Assembly (NCBI GenBank): GCA_937900065.1
Contig: CALCDS010000368.1
Coordinates: 1-9,377 of the forward strand
DNA length: 9,377 nucleotides
Source: an uncultured Clostridiaceae bacterium
Lineage (GTDB): Bacteria > Bacillota > Clostridia > Clostridiales > Oxobacteraceae
Direction: 5' to 3'
Both the position numbers and the translations under genes were made by a program. The notes under the pieces are model-generated. The model did not search any database, was not told the origin of the DNA, and worked only from the letters and a program-made list of their open reading frames with translations. Below are positions 1 to 6,479 of this stretch, piece by piece (positions within the stretch are counted from its first letter, which is position 1; every line of letters begins with the position of its first letter).

Positions 1-606
1 ATTGCAATGTTCAGCCTCATCCATGTAATGTGTAGTGACAAGAACAGTTGTGCCATTTTCGGAAAGCTTATAAATAATATCCCAGAATTTCCTTCTAGCA
101 ATTGGATCTACTCCACCGGTCGGCTCATCCAGAAATAGTATTTTAGGATTATGGATAATTGCGCATCCAAGTGCAAGCCTTTGTTTCCATCCACCTGATA
201 AATTTGCTGTAATCATATTTCCCCTGTTCTCCAAATCCGCCATCTTCAATATTTCCTTTTTTCTCTTCTCTATTTTATCTTTAGGAATGCAATAGACTCC
301 TGCATAAAAATCCAAATTCTCCTCAACGGTAAGATCCTCATAAAGGCTAAATTTTTGCGACATATATCCAATGTTCATCCTTATCTTTTCATTTTCATTC
401 CTTATATCATAGCCAAGTACCCTGCCTGTCCCGGATGTTGGAGTCAATAATCCGATGAGCATCCTTATTACAGTTGTCTTGCCTGAACCATTAGGGCCTA
501 AAAACCCAAAGACTTCACCTTTTTTTACATTAAAGCTGATATCATTGACAGCGACAAACCTGCCAAACCTTTTAGTAAGATGTTCTATTTCAATTGCGTT
601 CTGCAT
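1..606 (-). CDS. ABC transporter ATPase, second NBD of a YbhF-like export pair (3' end beyond window)
   Basis: This is the nucleotide-binding subunit of an ABC-2 type exporter, working at the inner face of the membrane. Only the first 202 residues are in the window; the frame is open to base 1. Visible motifs are Walker A GPNGSGKT (37-44), Q-loop Gln84 in YMSQKFSLY, signature LSGGW (136-140), Walker B ILFLDEP (156-162) and switch His193 in TTHYMDEAE, so all catalytic motifs are intact. The ATG at 606 lies one base after the TAA of the preceding ATPase gene. Its GGAG ribosome site sits inside the end of that gene, which suggests translational coupling. The two proteins align residue for residue through the core, so they are tandem paralogues equivalent to the two halves of the fused YbhF. 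The missing part should hold only the end of the domain, and ABC-2 permease genes would be expected next. The cargo cannot be told. Confidence 0.93.
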   Translation of the reverse strand, partial: MQNAIEIEHLTKRFGRFVAVNDISFNVKKGEVFGFLGPNGSGKTTVIRMLIGLLTPTSGTGRVLGYDIRNENEKIRMNIGYMSQKFSLYEDLTVEENLDFYAGVYCIPKDKIEKRKKEILKMADLENRGNMITANLSGGWKQRLALGCAIIHNPKILFLDEPTGGVDPIARRKFWDIIYKLSENGTTVLVTTHYMDEAEHCN

Positions 607-607
607 T

Positions 608-1543
608 TTATATATCTCCATCATCACTTTTATTTTTTATGGTATGAACAAATACATCTTCAAGTGAAGGCTTAATCTCATGTATTGAACTGATTTCAAT
701 TTCATACTCTTTAAAATCCTGTTTTAATTTCTCAGAGAATCTGTAATCCTCAACTACGACATGCAGCTCTTCCCCGAATAAATAAGCATCATCCACATAC
801 TCCAATGTTTTTACGAGGTCCCTGGCGGAATAATTATCATCGGAGTAAATGCATAATATATGTTGCTGAAAATTATTTATAATATTGGCTGGAGTATCTT
901 TTTCGATAATGCTTCCATTGTACATCAACCCTATCTCATCGCAGCGTTCAGCTTCATCCATATAAGGCGTGCTTACAAAAATCGTAACTCCCTGGTTTCG
1001 CAGGCTGAACAGTATCTTCCAAAGTTCCCTTCTTGCTACAGGGTCAACACCTATCGTCGGCTCATCGAGGAATAAATATTGGGGAGTGTGTATCAGGTTG
1101 CAGGAAAGCGCAAGTTTCTGTTTCATTCCTCCTGAAAGCTGGCTTGCCAATTTATCTGCATGCTGAGTCAGATTGCTGAAAGCGAGGAGTTCATCAATTT
1201 TAGTCTTACTTATTTTGGACGGGATCTGATAAATCTCAGAATAGAACTTTAGATTTTCCAATACGGTAAGGTCTCCATATAAGCTGAATTTTTGAGGCAT
1301 ATATCCTATACAATTTTTGATCTTCTCACTTTCTTTTATAATGTCAAAATCGCCTATTCTTGCGGTTCCGCTATCGGGAGAGATGAGCGAGCATAACATT
1401 CTGATTGTCGTTGTCTTGCCTGCTCCATCAGGACCTACCAATCCAAATATTGTATTTTTCTCTATCCCTATATCAAGGTGGTTAACTGCCTTGATATCTT
1501 TAAAACTTTTTGTAAGTGAATATGTTTGTATTCCAAATTTCAT
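608..1543 (-). CDS. ABC transporter ATPase, first NBD of a YbhF-like export pair
   Basis: This 311-residue ATP-binding protein pairs with the ATPase encoded immediately downstream. It shows Walker A GPDGAGKT (37-44), Q-loop Gln84 in YMPQKFSLY, signature LSGGM (136-140), Walker B YLFLDEP (156-162) and a D-loop (GVDP). The switch histidine is absent: the motif reads STPYMDEAE with Pro193, where the neighbour has His193. The roughly 80 C-terminal residues after the NBD are typical of ABC-2 drug or polysaccharide exporters (DrrA/CcmA group). The gene starts 25 bases after the membrane fusion protein gene, with GGAGG seven bases before the ATG, and ends one base before the next ATPase. Together they form a HlyD-NBD-NBD export operon like ybhG-ybhF of enteric bacteria, with the fused ATPase split in two. 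The family assignment is firm; the substrate is unknown. Confidence 0.93.
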   Translation of the reverse strand: MKFGIQTYSLTKSFKDIKAVNHLDIGIEKNTIFGLVGPDGAGKTTTIRMLCSLISPDSGTARIGDFDIIKESEKIKNCIGYMPQKFSLYGDLTVLENLKFYSEIYQIPSKISKTKIDELLAFSNLTQHADKLASQLSGGMKQKLALSCNLIHTPQYLFLDEPTIGVDPVARRELWKILFSLRNQGVTIFVSTPYMDEAERCDEIGLMYNGSIIEKDTPANIINNFQQHILCIYSDDNYSARDLVKTLEYVDDAYLFGEELHVVVEDYRFSEKLKQDFKEYEIEISSIHEIKPSLEDVFVHTIKNKSDDGDI

Positions 1544-1568
1544 TTTGCCACCTCCAATCTAATACGAA

Positions 1569-2717
1569 TCACCTCTGATCTATCTTGATTTTTACATCTA
1601 CTGGCATTCCCGGTTTTACTTTTCCTCCTGGATTCAGTACTTTGATTTTAACTTTAAAGACCGTATTTACCCTTTCTTCCTTGGTTTGAATATTTTTAGG
1701 GGTAAATTCAGCCTCATCGTTTATTTTTATCACTTTTCCTTTAAATATATGGCCATTGTTCGCATCAGTTGTAACCTCCACTTCCTGATTTACTTTAACA
1801 TAGCCTATATTCGCATCAGATACATATGCATTTATTTCAACATTATCCGGAATGCAAATCTCTGCGACCGGTCTGCCAACAGATACAAATTCACCAGACT
1901 TTAGGAAGAGTTCGTTTATGATTCCATCTATTGGAGACTTTATAGTCATTTTATCATATTGTTCTTTTGCAGACTCAAGTTGTTTTTGAAGCTGTTGAAC
2001 CTGAGTTTCTCCACTGGATAGAGCAAAATCATATGCAGCTTTTGCCTGAAGCATTTTTGTTTTGGCAGTCTCCAGGTCCGAGTTTTTCGGCTGGGATTTT
2101 ATGAGATTTAAACTTGAAACGGCAGAGTTATGCTGTGATTGTGATATATTGTAGTTTTTTTGTGCTTCATCATATTCCCTCTGTGAGATAACTCCCGCTT
2201 CCAACAGTTGAGCATATTTATCCAAAATCGTCTTAAGATATGAGCTACTTATTTCAGCTTGATTGACCACCTCTTCCGCGCGCTTAATTTCATCAGGATC
2301 TGCTCCCCCTTTTACTTTCTCGTATTGGGCCTTTGCAGAGAGATATCCGTTATAAGCCTGCTCTGCAGAATCAGCATTTTGTTTAGTCAAGTTTTTAATA
2401 TTGTTTTCAATTAGCTCAATTTGGCTCTTTAACTGCCTATTATCAATACCGGCAATGATTTGTCCTGACTTCACCTTTTCGCCTTCTGCAACTTTTTCAT
2501 CCATTATTGTTCCTACTACTTCGCTGCTTACAATGACCGAGTTGCTGTCAACTGTCCCTGATGACTCAAGATAAGTACCGTCTTCCGTTTTGATTACGAC
2601 GATATCATTTTTTAGAGAACCATTGTAAAAATAAATTAAAACCAAAATACCTGAAATTGCAGCAAGCATAATTATAATTTTTAATTTTCGCCAGATTGTC
2701 TGCATTTTATTTAGCAT
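1569..2717 (-). CDS. HlyD/YbhG-family membrane fusion (adaptor) protein
   Basis: This 382-residue protein is the adaptor subunit of an ABC efflux system. It is anchored by one N-terminal membrane segment (about residues 13-31, after a basic WRKLK stretch) with the rest outside the cytoplasm. Next comes the first half of a lipoyl-like domain (about 60-95, with VVGTIMDEKVAEGEKVKSG). A long Ala/Gln/Lys/Glu-rich alpha-helical hairpin follows (about 96-255), likely coiled coil. The second lipoyl half (about 258-290, IKSPIDGIINELFLKSGE) and a C-terminal beta-barrel with TPKNIQTKEERVNTVFKV complete the chain, as in YbhG and related proteins. The start is supported by an AGGGGGG ribosome site seven bases before the ATG. 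It is the first gene of its operon. Adaptors of this kind in Gram-positive bacteria have no outer membrane partner, so it probably assists the pump at the cell surface. Confidence 0.92.
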   Translation of the reverse strand: MLNKMQTIWRKLKIIIMLAAISGILVLIYFYNGSLKNDIVVIKTEDGTYLESSGTVDSNSVIVSSEVVGTIMDEKVAEGEKVKSGQIIAGIDNRQLKSQIELIENNIKNLTKQNADSAEQAYNGYLSAKAQYEKVKGGADPDEIKRAEEVVNQAEISSSYLKTILDKYAQLLEAGVISQREYDEAQKNYNISQSQHNSAVSSLNLIKSQPKNSDLETAKTKMLQAKAAYDFALSSGETQVQQLQKQLESAKEQYDKMTIKSPIDGIINELFLKSGEFVSVGRPVAEICIPDNVEINAYVSDANIGYVKVNQEVEVTTDANNGHIFKGKVIKINDEAEFTPKNIQTKEERVNTVFKVKIKVLNPGGKVKPGMPVDVKIKIDQR

Positions 2718-2741
2718 AACTTTTCCCCCCTATCTTTGCTT

Positions 2742-2759
2742 CTATACTTGCCAGTATAG
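2742..2759 (-). promoter_or_regulatory. Candidate promoter -10 and overlapping palindromic operator before the export operon
   Basis: A 7-bp inverted repeat, CTATACT and AGTATAG with a 4-base centre, occupies 2742-2759. Read on the minus strand, TATACT at 2753-2758 matches the -10 consensus at five of six positions. No good -35 is found at 16-18 bases: 2776-2781 reads CTGATT, and this area is shared with the terminator stem. The promoter would therefore be weak or activator-dependent. A palindrome across a -10 box is a common layout for repressor sites such as those of TetR-family regulators, which often control ybhG-type operons. No regulator gene lies in the window, so this is inference from position. 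Confidence 0.35.
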
Positions 2760-2760
2760 T

Positions 2761-2806
2761 AAAAAAGCAAAGGCAAATCAGTTACCGATGTAACTGATTT
2801 GCCTTT
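2761..2806 (-). terminator. Strong intrinsic terminator after the FucI-like gene
   Basis: The arms at 2769-2785 and 2790-2806 are perfectly complementary over 17 bp with a 4-base loop (CGAT on the + strand). On the minus strand the stem is followed by GC and then six T residues (2761-2766), so it terminates leftward transcription. There is no T-run on the other side, so it does not serve the + strand. It lies 55 bases after the stop codon of the FucI-like gene and separates the sugar genes from the export operon. Confidence 0.9.
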
Positions 2807-2861
2807 AAATTGTCTAATTAAGACAAAACCATTTCAAGTTTTGTATCTGGTTGAAATTTAC

Positions 2862-4049
2862 TTACTTGAAAAATTCCCTTATGAGATTGCTGTAATCCCC
2901 TGTACATATTATGTGATGATTGCCCAGAGGATTATTGAAGAAATATGAAACATCTTCATCCAGTTTTACATTTATCTGAGTTCTGCATAGATTTTTATCA
3001 TTGAGATTTTCAACCAAATCAGCGCCTGAAACGAAAAATGATTTACAATCGCCGGAAAGCTTAAATACCGTACACCTTCCGGTCTTTATATTGCCTTTGA
3101 TTCCAACGCCGATCCCCGACTCAAAGTGAGTATCGAGCCTGTAATTTTCAGCCATGGATAAAGGCAGAGTGCAATGTGCAAACGTAACCATGTTTGAGGT
3201 GATATTTATCCTTGACGGATTAGCCATAAATACCGGACGGCCGGTTAGGTAATTTGTTATAAGCATTGATATGACAGATGGCACATCACCTTCACACCCT
3301 GCAATAATGCCTTCATCATTTAAAAGCGATGCAGCTATACAGCCTGAACTGTTATATATTTTAAGAAGGTCAAAGCATCTCACCGTAACGGCATTTAGCT
3401 TGTACTTATCAACTATGTATCTTAATCCTCTGTAAATTTTAAGAGCTCCATCTATGCTGCCTTTGTCATATCCCGTATCATACAGTTCTTTTTCTCGAAT
3501 GGATCTATAGTCATGTTCCTTATCTATTTCCGACACAAGCTCTTTTAAATCAATATCCATTATTTTTATGCCGAGAACCTTTTTTGCAATATCATAATCC
3601 ATATTGCTGGCAATGAGCCAGTCGGAAGGCTTGCCCACAACTCCGACCCTTGCCGATTGCAGCCTTTTTTTAGTCTCAAATACAGCTTCAAGTTCAGATA
3701 TCCTTTTGACGACATAATCGCTGCTGCCATGTACTATCTCTGCTTTTTTACCCTTTTGCCTAAGAAACGATAGTATCTCAATAGATGCTGCAAGGGAATT
3801 ATGAATGCCGCTTGCAAGTATTATATAAGGTTCATCAAATCTTTCGTAAATTTCTTTGAATTTTCCTTCAACCCCGCCTGATTTTATAAAAATTATTGGA
3901 AACACATCTTCGTACTTCTGTCCTATATTCAGCTTAATAAGCTTTTTGCCCAGCCCCTTCTCAATTTCCGCCAGAAAGCTGTCCAAAGTATTGTCTATAT
4001 ATCCCTCATTGTGCACATCTGAAATCAAATGATAGAGCCCTATGTCCAT
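2862..4049 (-). CDS. L-fucose isomerase-like family protein (COG2407 type), substrate unknown
   Basis: This 395-residue protein resembles the sugar isomerase family related to L-fucose and L-arabinose isomerases. The N-terminal half (to about 140) looks like an alpha/beta Rossmann-type domain ending in VGVVGKPSDWLIAS. The C-terminal half carries the family's active-site stretches: VRCFDLL (about 223-229), SLLNDEGIIAGCEGD (241-255, with Glu253 and Asp255), FMANPSRI (274-281), FAHCTLPLSM (290-299, with His292) and GNHHI (376-380). Fucose isomerases bind a divalent metal through acidic and His residues, so these are candidate ligands by analogy. I chose the ATG at 4049. It has GGGGG eight bases upstream, whereas the earlier in-frame TTG at 4064 overlaps that ribosome site. 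The gene follows a 136-base spacer with its own candidate promoter and ends at a strong terminator, so it may be separately expressed. Isomerase activity and substrate are inferred only from family likeness. Confidence 0.7.
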   Translation of the reverse strand: MDIGLYHLISDVHNEGYIDNTLDSFLAEIEKGLGKKLIKLNIGQKYEDVFPIIFIKSGGVEGKFKEIYERFDEPYIILASGIHNSLAASIEILSFLRQKGKKAEIVHGSSDYVVKRISELEAVFETKKRLQSARVGVVGKPSDWLIASNMDYDIAKKVLGIKIMDIDLKELVSEIDKEHDYRSIREKELYDTGYDKGSIDGALKIYRGLRYIVDKYKLNAVTVRCFDLLKIYNSSGCIAASLLNDEGIIAGCEGDVPSVISMLITNYLTGRPVFMANPSRINITSNMVTFAHCTLPLSMAENYRLDTHFESGIGVGIKGNIKTGRCTVFKLSGDCKSFFVSGADLVENLNDKNLCRTQINVKLDEDVSYFFNNPLGNHHIICTGDYSNLIREFFK

Positions 4050-4057
4050 GATCCGCA

Positions 4058-4062
4058 CCCCC
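4058..4062 (-). promoter_or_regulatory. Ribosome binding site that fixes the FucI-like start
   Basis: GGGGG on the minus strand lies eight bases before the ATG at 4049. The longer reading frame would begin with TTG at 4062-4064, which overlaps this site by one base and has only A/T-rich sequence upstream. The five extra residues of the longer form are therefore unlikely to be translated. Confidence 0.6.
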
Positions 4063-4133
4063 AAAAATAATAAATATGTATCAATAAGCTTAGCAAAATT
4101 TAAAACTGCATTTATATATTCTCATACGCTTAT

Positions 4134-4163
4134 ATCATAACTCAACATATTTAATATAATCAA
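4134..4163 (-). promoter_or_regulatory. Candidate sigma-A promoter for the FucI-like gene
   Basis: In the 136-base AT-rich spacer, the minus strand shows TTGATT (4158-4163, four of six to the -35 consensus) and TATGAT (4134-4139, five of six to the -10 consensus), separated by 18 bases. Transcription would begin near 4127 and give a leader of about 78 bases. Such matches arise easily by chance in AT-rich DNA. The -35 also lies within a short AT-only inverted repeat (arms 4153-4159 and 4165-4171). No terminator is seen here, so read-through from the upstream GH1 gene is also likely. Confidence 0.35.
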
Positions 4164-4185
4164 CTTATATTCTTCATTTATCCTT

Positions 4186-5556
4186 TTAATCATTGCCCAA
4201 ATCTTCGCCATTTGTGGCTATGACTTTTTTATACCAGTAAAAGCTCTTTTTAGGGTAACGTTTGAGATCATCATTCTTATCCACATAAACAAAACCGTAT
4301 CGTTTCTCGAATCCTTCCCTTGTTGAATACAAGTCGGTTGCAGACCATGTCAAATATCCTATTATATCTACGCCCTCTTCAATTGCCTCTTTCATTCTCT
4401 GAATATGGCTTTTTAAATATTCGATCCTGTAATCATCATTTATGGAGCCGTCCTTTTCAAGTTTATCGCGATGTCCTATTCCATTTTCAAGAACCAATAT
4501 CGGTACCTGGTATCTATGATAGAAATCCATTAAAAGATGTTTAAAACCATACGGGTCGATATTCCATCCCCACTCGGTCTGTTTGCAATAAGGATTAGCC
4601 AGTTTCGTAGTCTCTGCAGAGTATGCCTCATTGTCCTTAATCGATTTCATAGCACTGCTCATATAATAAGTTAAGGATAAAAAATCCGGCTCTGCATTTG
4701 CAATCATATCCATATCGCCGTTTAGTATGATATCGGACAGATCGCTCTCTTCAAACGGTTTGAGATAAAGTGGAGAGTACTTCCTGCGTATGAATACATC
4801 TGCAAACGCATACCCGAACGAATAATTAAATCTATCGGCTGCTTCAACATCACAAGGATTGCAAGTATATGGATATGCACAAGCGCCGGCAAGATTGCCT
4901 CCGATTTTTGCCTCAGGGTCTATCTTATGGACCAATACAGTTGCCTTGGCATAGGCTAAATTAAAATTATGTTCAATCTGAAAAAGTTCTCTCTTATTTT
5001 TAGGCTTATAGCCTGTTATATATTCTGCATCCGTACATAAACAGTTCTGTTCATTAAAAGGCACCCAATACTTTACTCTCCCCTTAAATCTCTCTACAAC
5101 GGTTTGGACATAACGAAGATAGTCAACAGCACATTGGCGTGACATCCAGCCGTTATATTGTTTTAAAAGGCCAAGAGGCATATCGTAAGCATACAAGGTC
5201 ACAACAGGTTGGATATTATATTTCTCAAGTTCTGTAATCATTGCATCATAAAAGGCCAGTCCTTTTTCATTCGGTTCTTTATCATTTCCATTTGGAAAAA
5301 TGCGTGACCAAGACATGCTGAAGCGATAGATCTTAAAACCCATTTCACCATAGTAAGCTATATCTTCTTTGAAATGATGATAATAATCTGAGGCTGTCTT
5401 AAAACCCTCAAAATTGGAATCTGCAGGCATGCCCGGGATTTTTCTTACGTCAGCTATGGACAGCCCCCTGCCGTCCTCGTTCCATGCTCCTTCAAACTGC
5501 TGGGCATTTGTAGAACTTCCCCATAAAAATCCTTTAGGAAAACCTTTATCAAACAT
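4186..5556 (-). CDS. GH1 6-phospho-beta-glycosidase, divergent active site
   Basis: This 456-residue cytoplasmic family 1 glycoside hydrolase is likely to cleave phosphorylated beta-glycosides into a sugar 6-phosphate and an aglycone or sugar. The acid/base Glu169 lies in FNEQN and the nucleophile Glu357 in LENGIG. Gln20 of the QFEG motif is present. A phosphate pocket is indicated by Ser411, Lys418 and Tyr420, spaced as I recall them in 6-phospho-beta-galactosidase LacG (Ser428, Lys435, Tyr437), with Thr412 where LacG has Trp429. The striking change is Ala123 in LYAYDMP: most GH1 enzymes, including the paralogue at 7490-8890, have His there (LVHFDMP). That His touches the sugar in subsite -1. 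The start at 5556 is chosen because AGGAGG lies ten bases upstream; an earlier in-frame ATG at 5577 would add seven residues and has a poorer site. It follows deoC by 26 bases and closes the sugar operon. The family is certain; glycone specificity is unknown. Confidence 0.9.
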   Translation of the reverse strand: MFDKGFPKGFLWGSSTNAQQFEGAWNEDGRGLSIADVRKIPGMPADSNFEGFKTASDYYHHFKEDIAYYGEMGFKIYRFSMSWSRIFPNGNDKEPNEKGLAFYDAMITELEKYNIQPVVTLYAYDMPLGLLKQYNGWMSRQCAVDYLRYVQTVVERFKGRVKYWVPFNEQNCLCTDAEYITGYKPKNKRELFQIEHNFNLAYAKATVLVHKIDPEAKIGGNLAGACAYPYTCNPCDVEAADRFNYSFGYAFADVFIRRKYSPLYLKPFEESDLSDIILNGDMDMIANAEPDFLSLTYYMSSAMKSIKDNEAYSAETTKLANPYCKQTEWGWNIDPYGFKHLLMDFYHRYQVPILVLENGIGHRDKLEKDGSINDDYRIEYLKSHIQRMKEAIEEGVDIIGYLTWSATDLYSTREGFEKRYGFVYVDKNDDLKRYPKKSFYWYKKVIATNGEDLGND

Positions 5557-5566
5557 ATATATCTTT

Positions 5567-5572
5567 CCTCCT
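5567..5572 (-). promoter_or_regulatory. Ribosome binding site that fixes the second GH1 start
   Basis: AGGAGG on the minus strand lies ten bases before the ATG at 5556. It is inside the extra seven codons of the longer frame from 5577. The shorter product begins MFDKGFPKGFLWG, as GH1 enzymes normally do. Confidence 0.8.
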
Positions 5573-5582
5573 ATCATTTAAT

Positions 5583-6245
5583 TTATATTTTCTCCTTGCT
5601 GCCTTTTACAATCGCTATTCCACTGCTTGTACCAAACCTCACCGCGCCGGCTTTTATTAACTTTTCAACATCATCGATCGTCTTTATGCCTGTGCTTGCT
5701 TTTACCTTGGCTTTATCTCCCACTGTTTGCTTCATAAGCTTTACGTCTTCCACAGTCGCTCCGCCGGTCGAATAACCGGTTGAAGTTTTAACAAAATCAG
5801 CCCCTGCCTCAACCGCCAGCTCGCAGGCCTTTATCTTTTCATCATGGGTAAGAAGGCATGTCTCAATTATTACTTTAACTAAAGCCCTTCCTTTAACTTC
5901 ATTTACAATCTGTGATATTTCATTTTCTACATATGCATAATCTTTACTTTTTAGTTTTCCAATATTGATTACAACATCTATTTCTTTTGCGCCCTGTTTT
6001 ACTGCCAATTTTGATTCCAGAACTTTTACCTGAGTAAGATTGGAACCTAAAGGAAAACCGATCACTGTACACACATTTACATCAGCGCCTTTTAATTCCT
6101 CGCCGGCCAGCTCCACCCAGCAGGGATTGATGCATACGGATGCAAAATCGTATTTTATAGCCTCCATGCATAATCTCTTGATGTCACCTGGACTAGCATA
6201 TGGTTTTAATAAAGTATGATCGATCATTTTGCTGATTCGTGTCAT
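5583..6245 (-). CDS. deoC: Deoxyribose-phosphate aldolase
   Basis: DeoC is a class I aldolase that splits 2-deoxy-D-ribose 5-phosphate into acetaldehyde and glyceraldehyde 3-phosphate in the cytoplasm. The 220-residue length is normal. The Schiff-base lysine is Lys153 in FVKTSTGYSTGGAT, with the assisting Lys182 in VKASTGI and the acidic residue Asp90 in KEIDVVIN. The N-terminal IDHTLLKP and the SVCINP motif with Cys38 are also typical. One departure is Thr185 in ASTGI, where most family members have a second Gly (ASGGI) in the loop that binds the substrate phosphate. The ATG at 6245 is preceded by AGGAG eleven bases upstream. The gene lies inside a sugar-6-phosphate operon rather than beside nucleoside phosphorylase genes, which is the more usual setting. 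A role in deoxyribose or nucleoside use is known for the family; its link to the GH1 genes is inference. Confidence 0.95.
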   Translation of the reverse strand: MTRISKMIDHTLLKPYASPGDIKRLCMEAIKYDFASVCINPCWVELAGEELKGADVNVCTVIGFPLGSNLTQVKVLESKLAVKQGAKEIDVVINIGKLKSKDYAYVENEISQIVNEVKGRALVKVIIETCLLTHDEKIKACELAVEAGADFVKTSTGYSTGGATVEDVKLMKQTVGDKAKVKASTGIKTIDDVEKLIKAGAVRFGTSSGIAIVKGSKEKI

Positions 6246-6263
6246 ATGATTTTCATCTCCTAT

Positions 6264-6470
6264 TTAATATAGAAAGCCGTTATTTTTTATGATGCTTTTA
6301 TACCAGTATCCACTCTTTTTAATGGATCTTTCCATAGTATCTTTATCTACGCTTATCAATCCATACCTATATCTCATCGACCTTATCCATGACCAGTTAT
6401 CCATGAGTGTCCAGGGATGATATCCTTTTACATTTGAGCCTTCCAAATTTATATATCCGTGGCTTATAAT
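6264..6470 (-). pseudogene. C-terminal remnant of a third GH1 glycosidase
   Basis: Only the last 60 to 70 residues of a GH1 enzyme remain. They include GSNVKGYHPWTLMDNWSW, then RYRYGLISVDKDTMERS, and the end helix KKSGYWYKSIIKNNG. In full-length enzymes this matches the last barrel strand, the aglycone or phosphate loop and the terminal helix. The frame is closed upstream by TAA at 6471-6473. The only start codon in the first part is TTG (6444-6446), with no convincing ribosome site, and the roughly 400 residues holding both catalytic glutamates are gone. It sits between manA (stop at 6480) and deoC (start at 6245). Its WTLMDNWSW loop differs from both neighbouring GH1 genes and looks more like a non-phospho or LacG-like enzyme, with a Tyr where the phosphate Lys would be. 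It is therefore probably not a recent copy of either. The likely origin is an internal deletion that removed most of an ancestral gene. Confidence 0.8.
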
Positions 6471-6479
6471 TTATTTAAG

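Noticed and set aside
455..667. Plus-strand open frames across the ABC ATPase and GH1 genes (455-667, 860-1075, 1317-1562, 4320-4544 and others).
   Set aside because: They are antisense to long minus-strand genes with intact family motifs, lack convincing ribosome sites and resemble no protein I know.
2810..2826. Short inverted repeat TTGTCT / AGACAA with a 5-base centre between the FucI-like stop and the terminator.
   Set aside because: Arms of six AT-rich base pairs occur by chance, it lies inside the 3' untranslated region, and the adjacent 17-bp hairpin explains the termination.
2832..2871. 8-bp inverted repeat (TTTCAAGT / ACTTGAAA) across the FucI-like stop codon, arms 24 bases apart.
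   Set aside because: It is short, AT-rich and widely spaced, and it partly codes for protein; it is not distinguishable from chance.
4153..4171. AT-only hairpin AATATAA / TTATATT after the second GH1 gene as a terminator.
   Set aside because: The stem has no G-C pairs and no T-run follows on the minus strand, so it would not terminate transcription.
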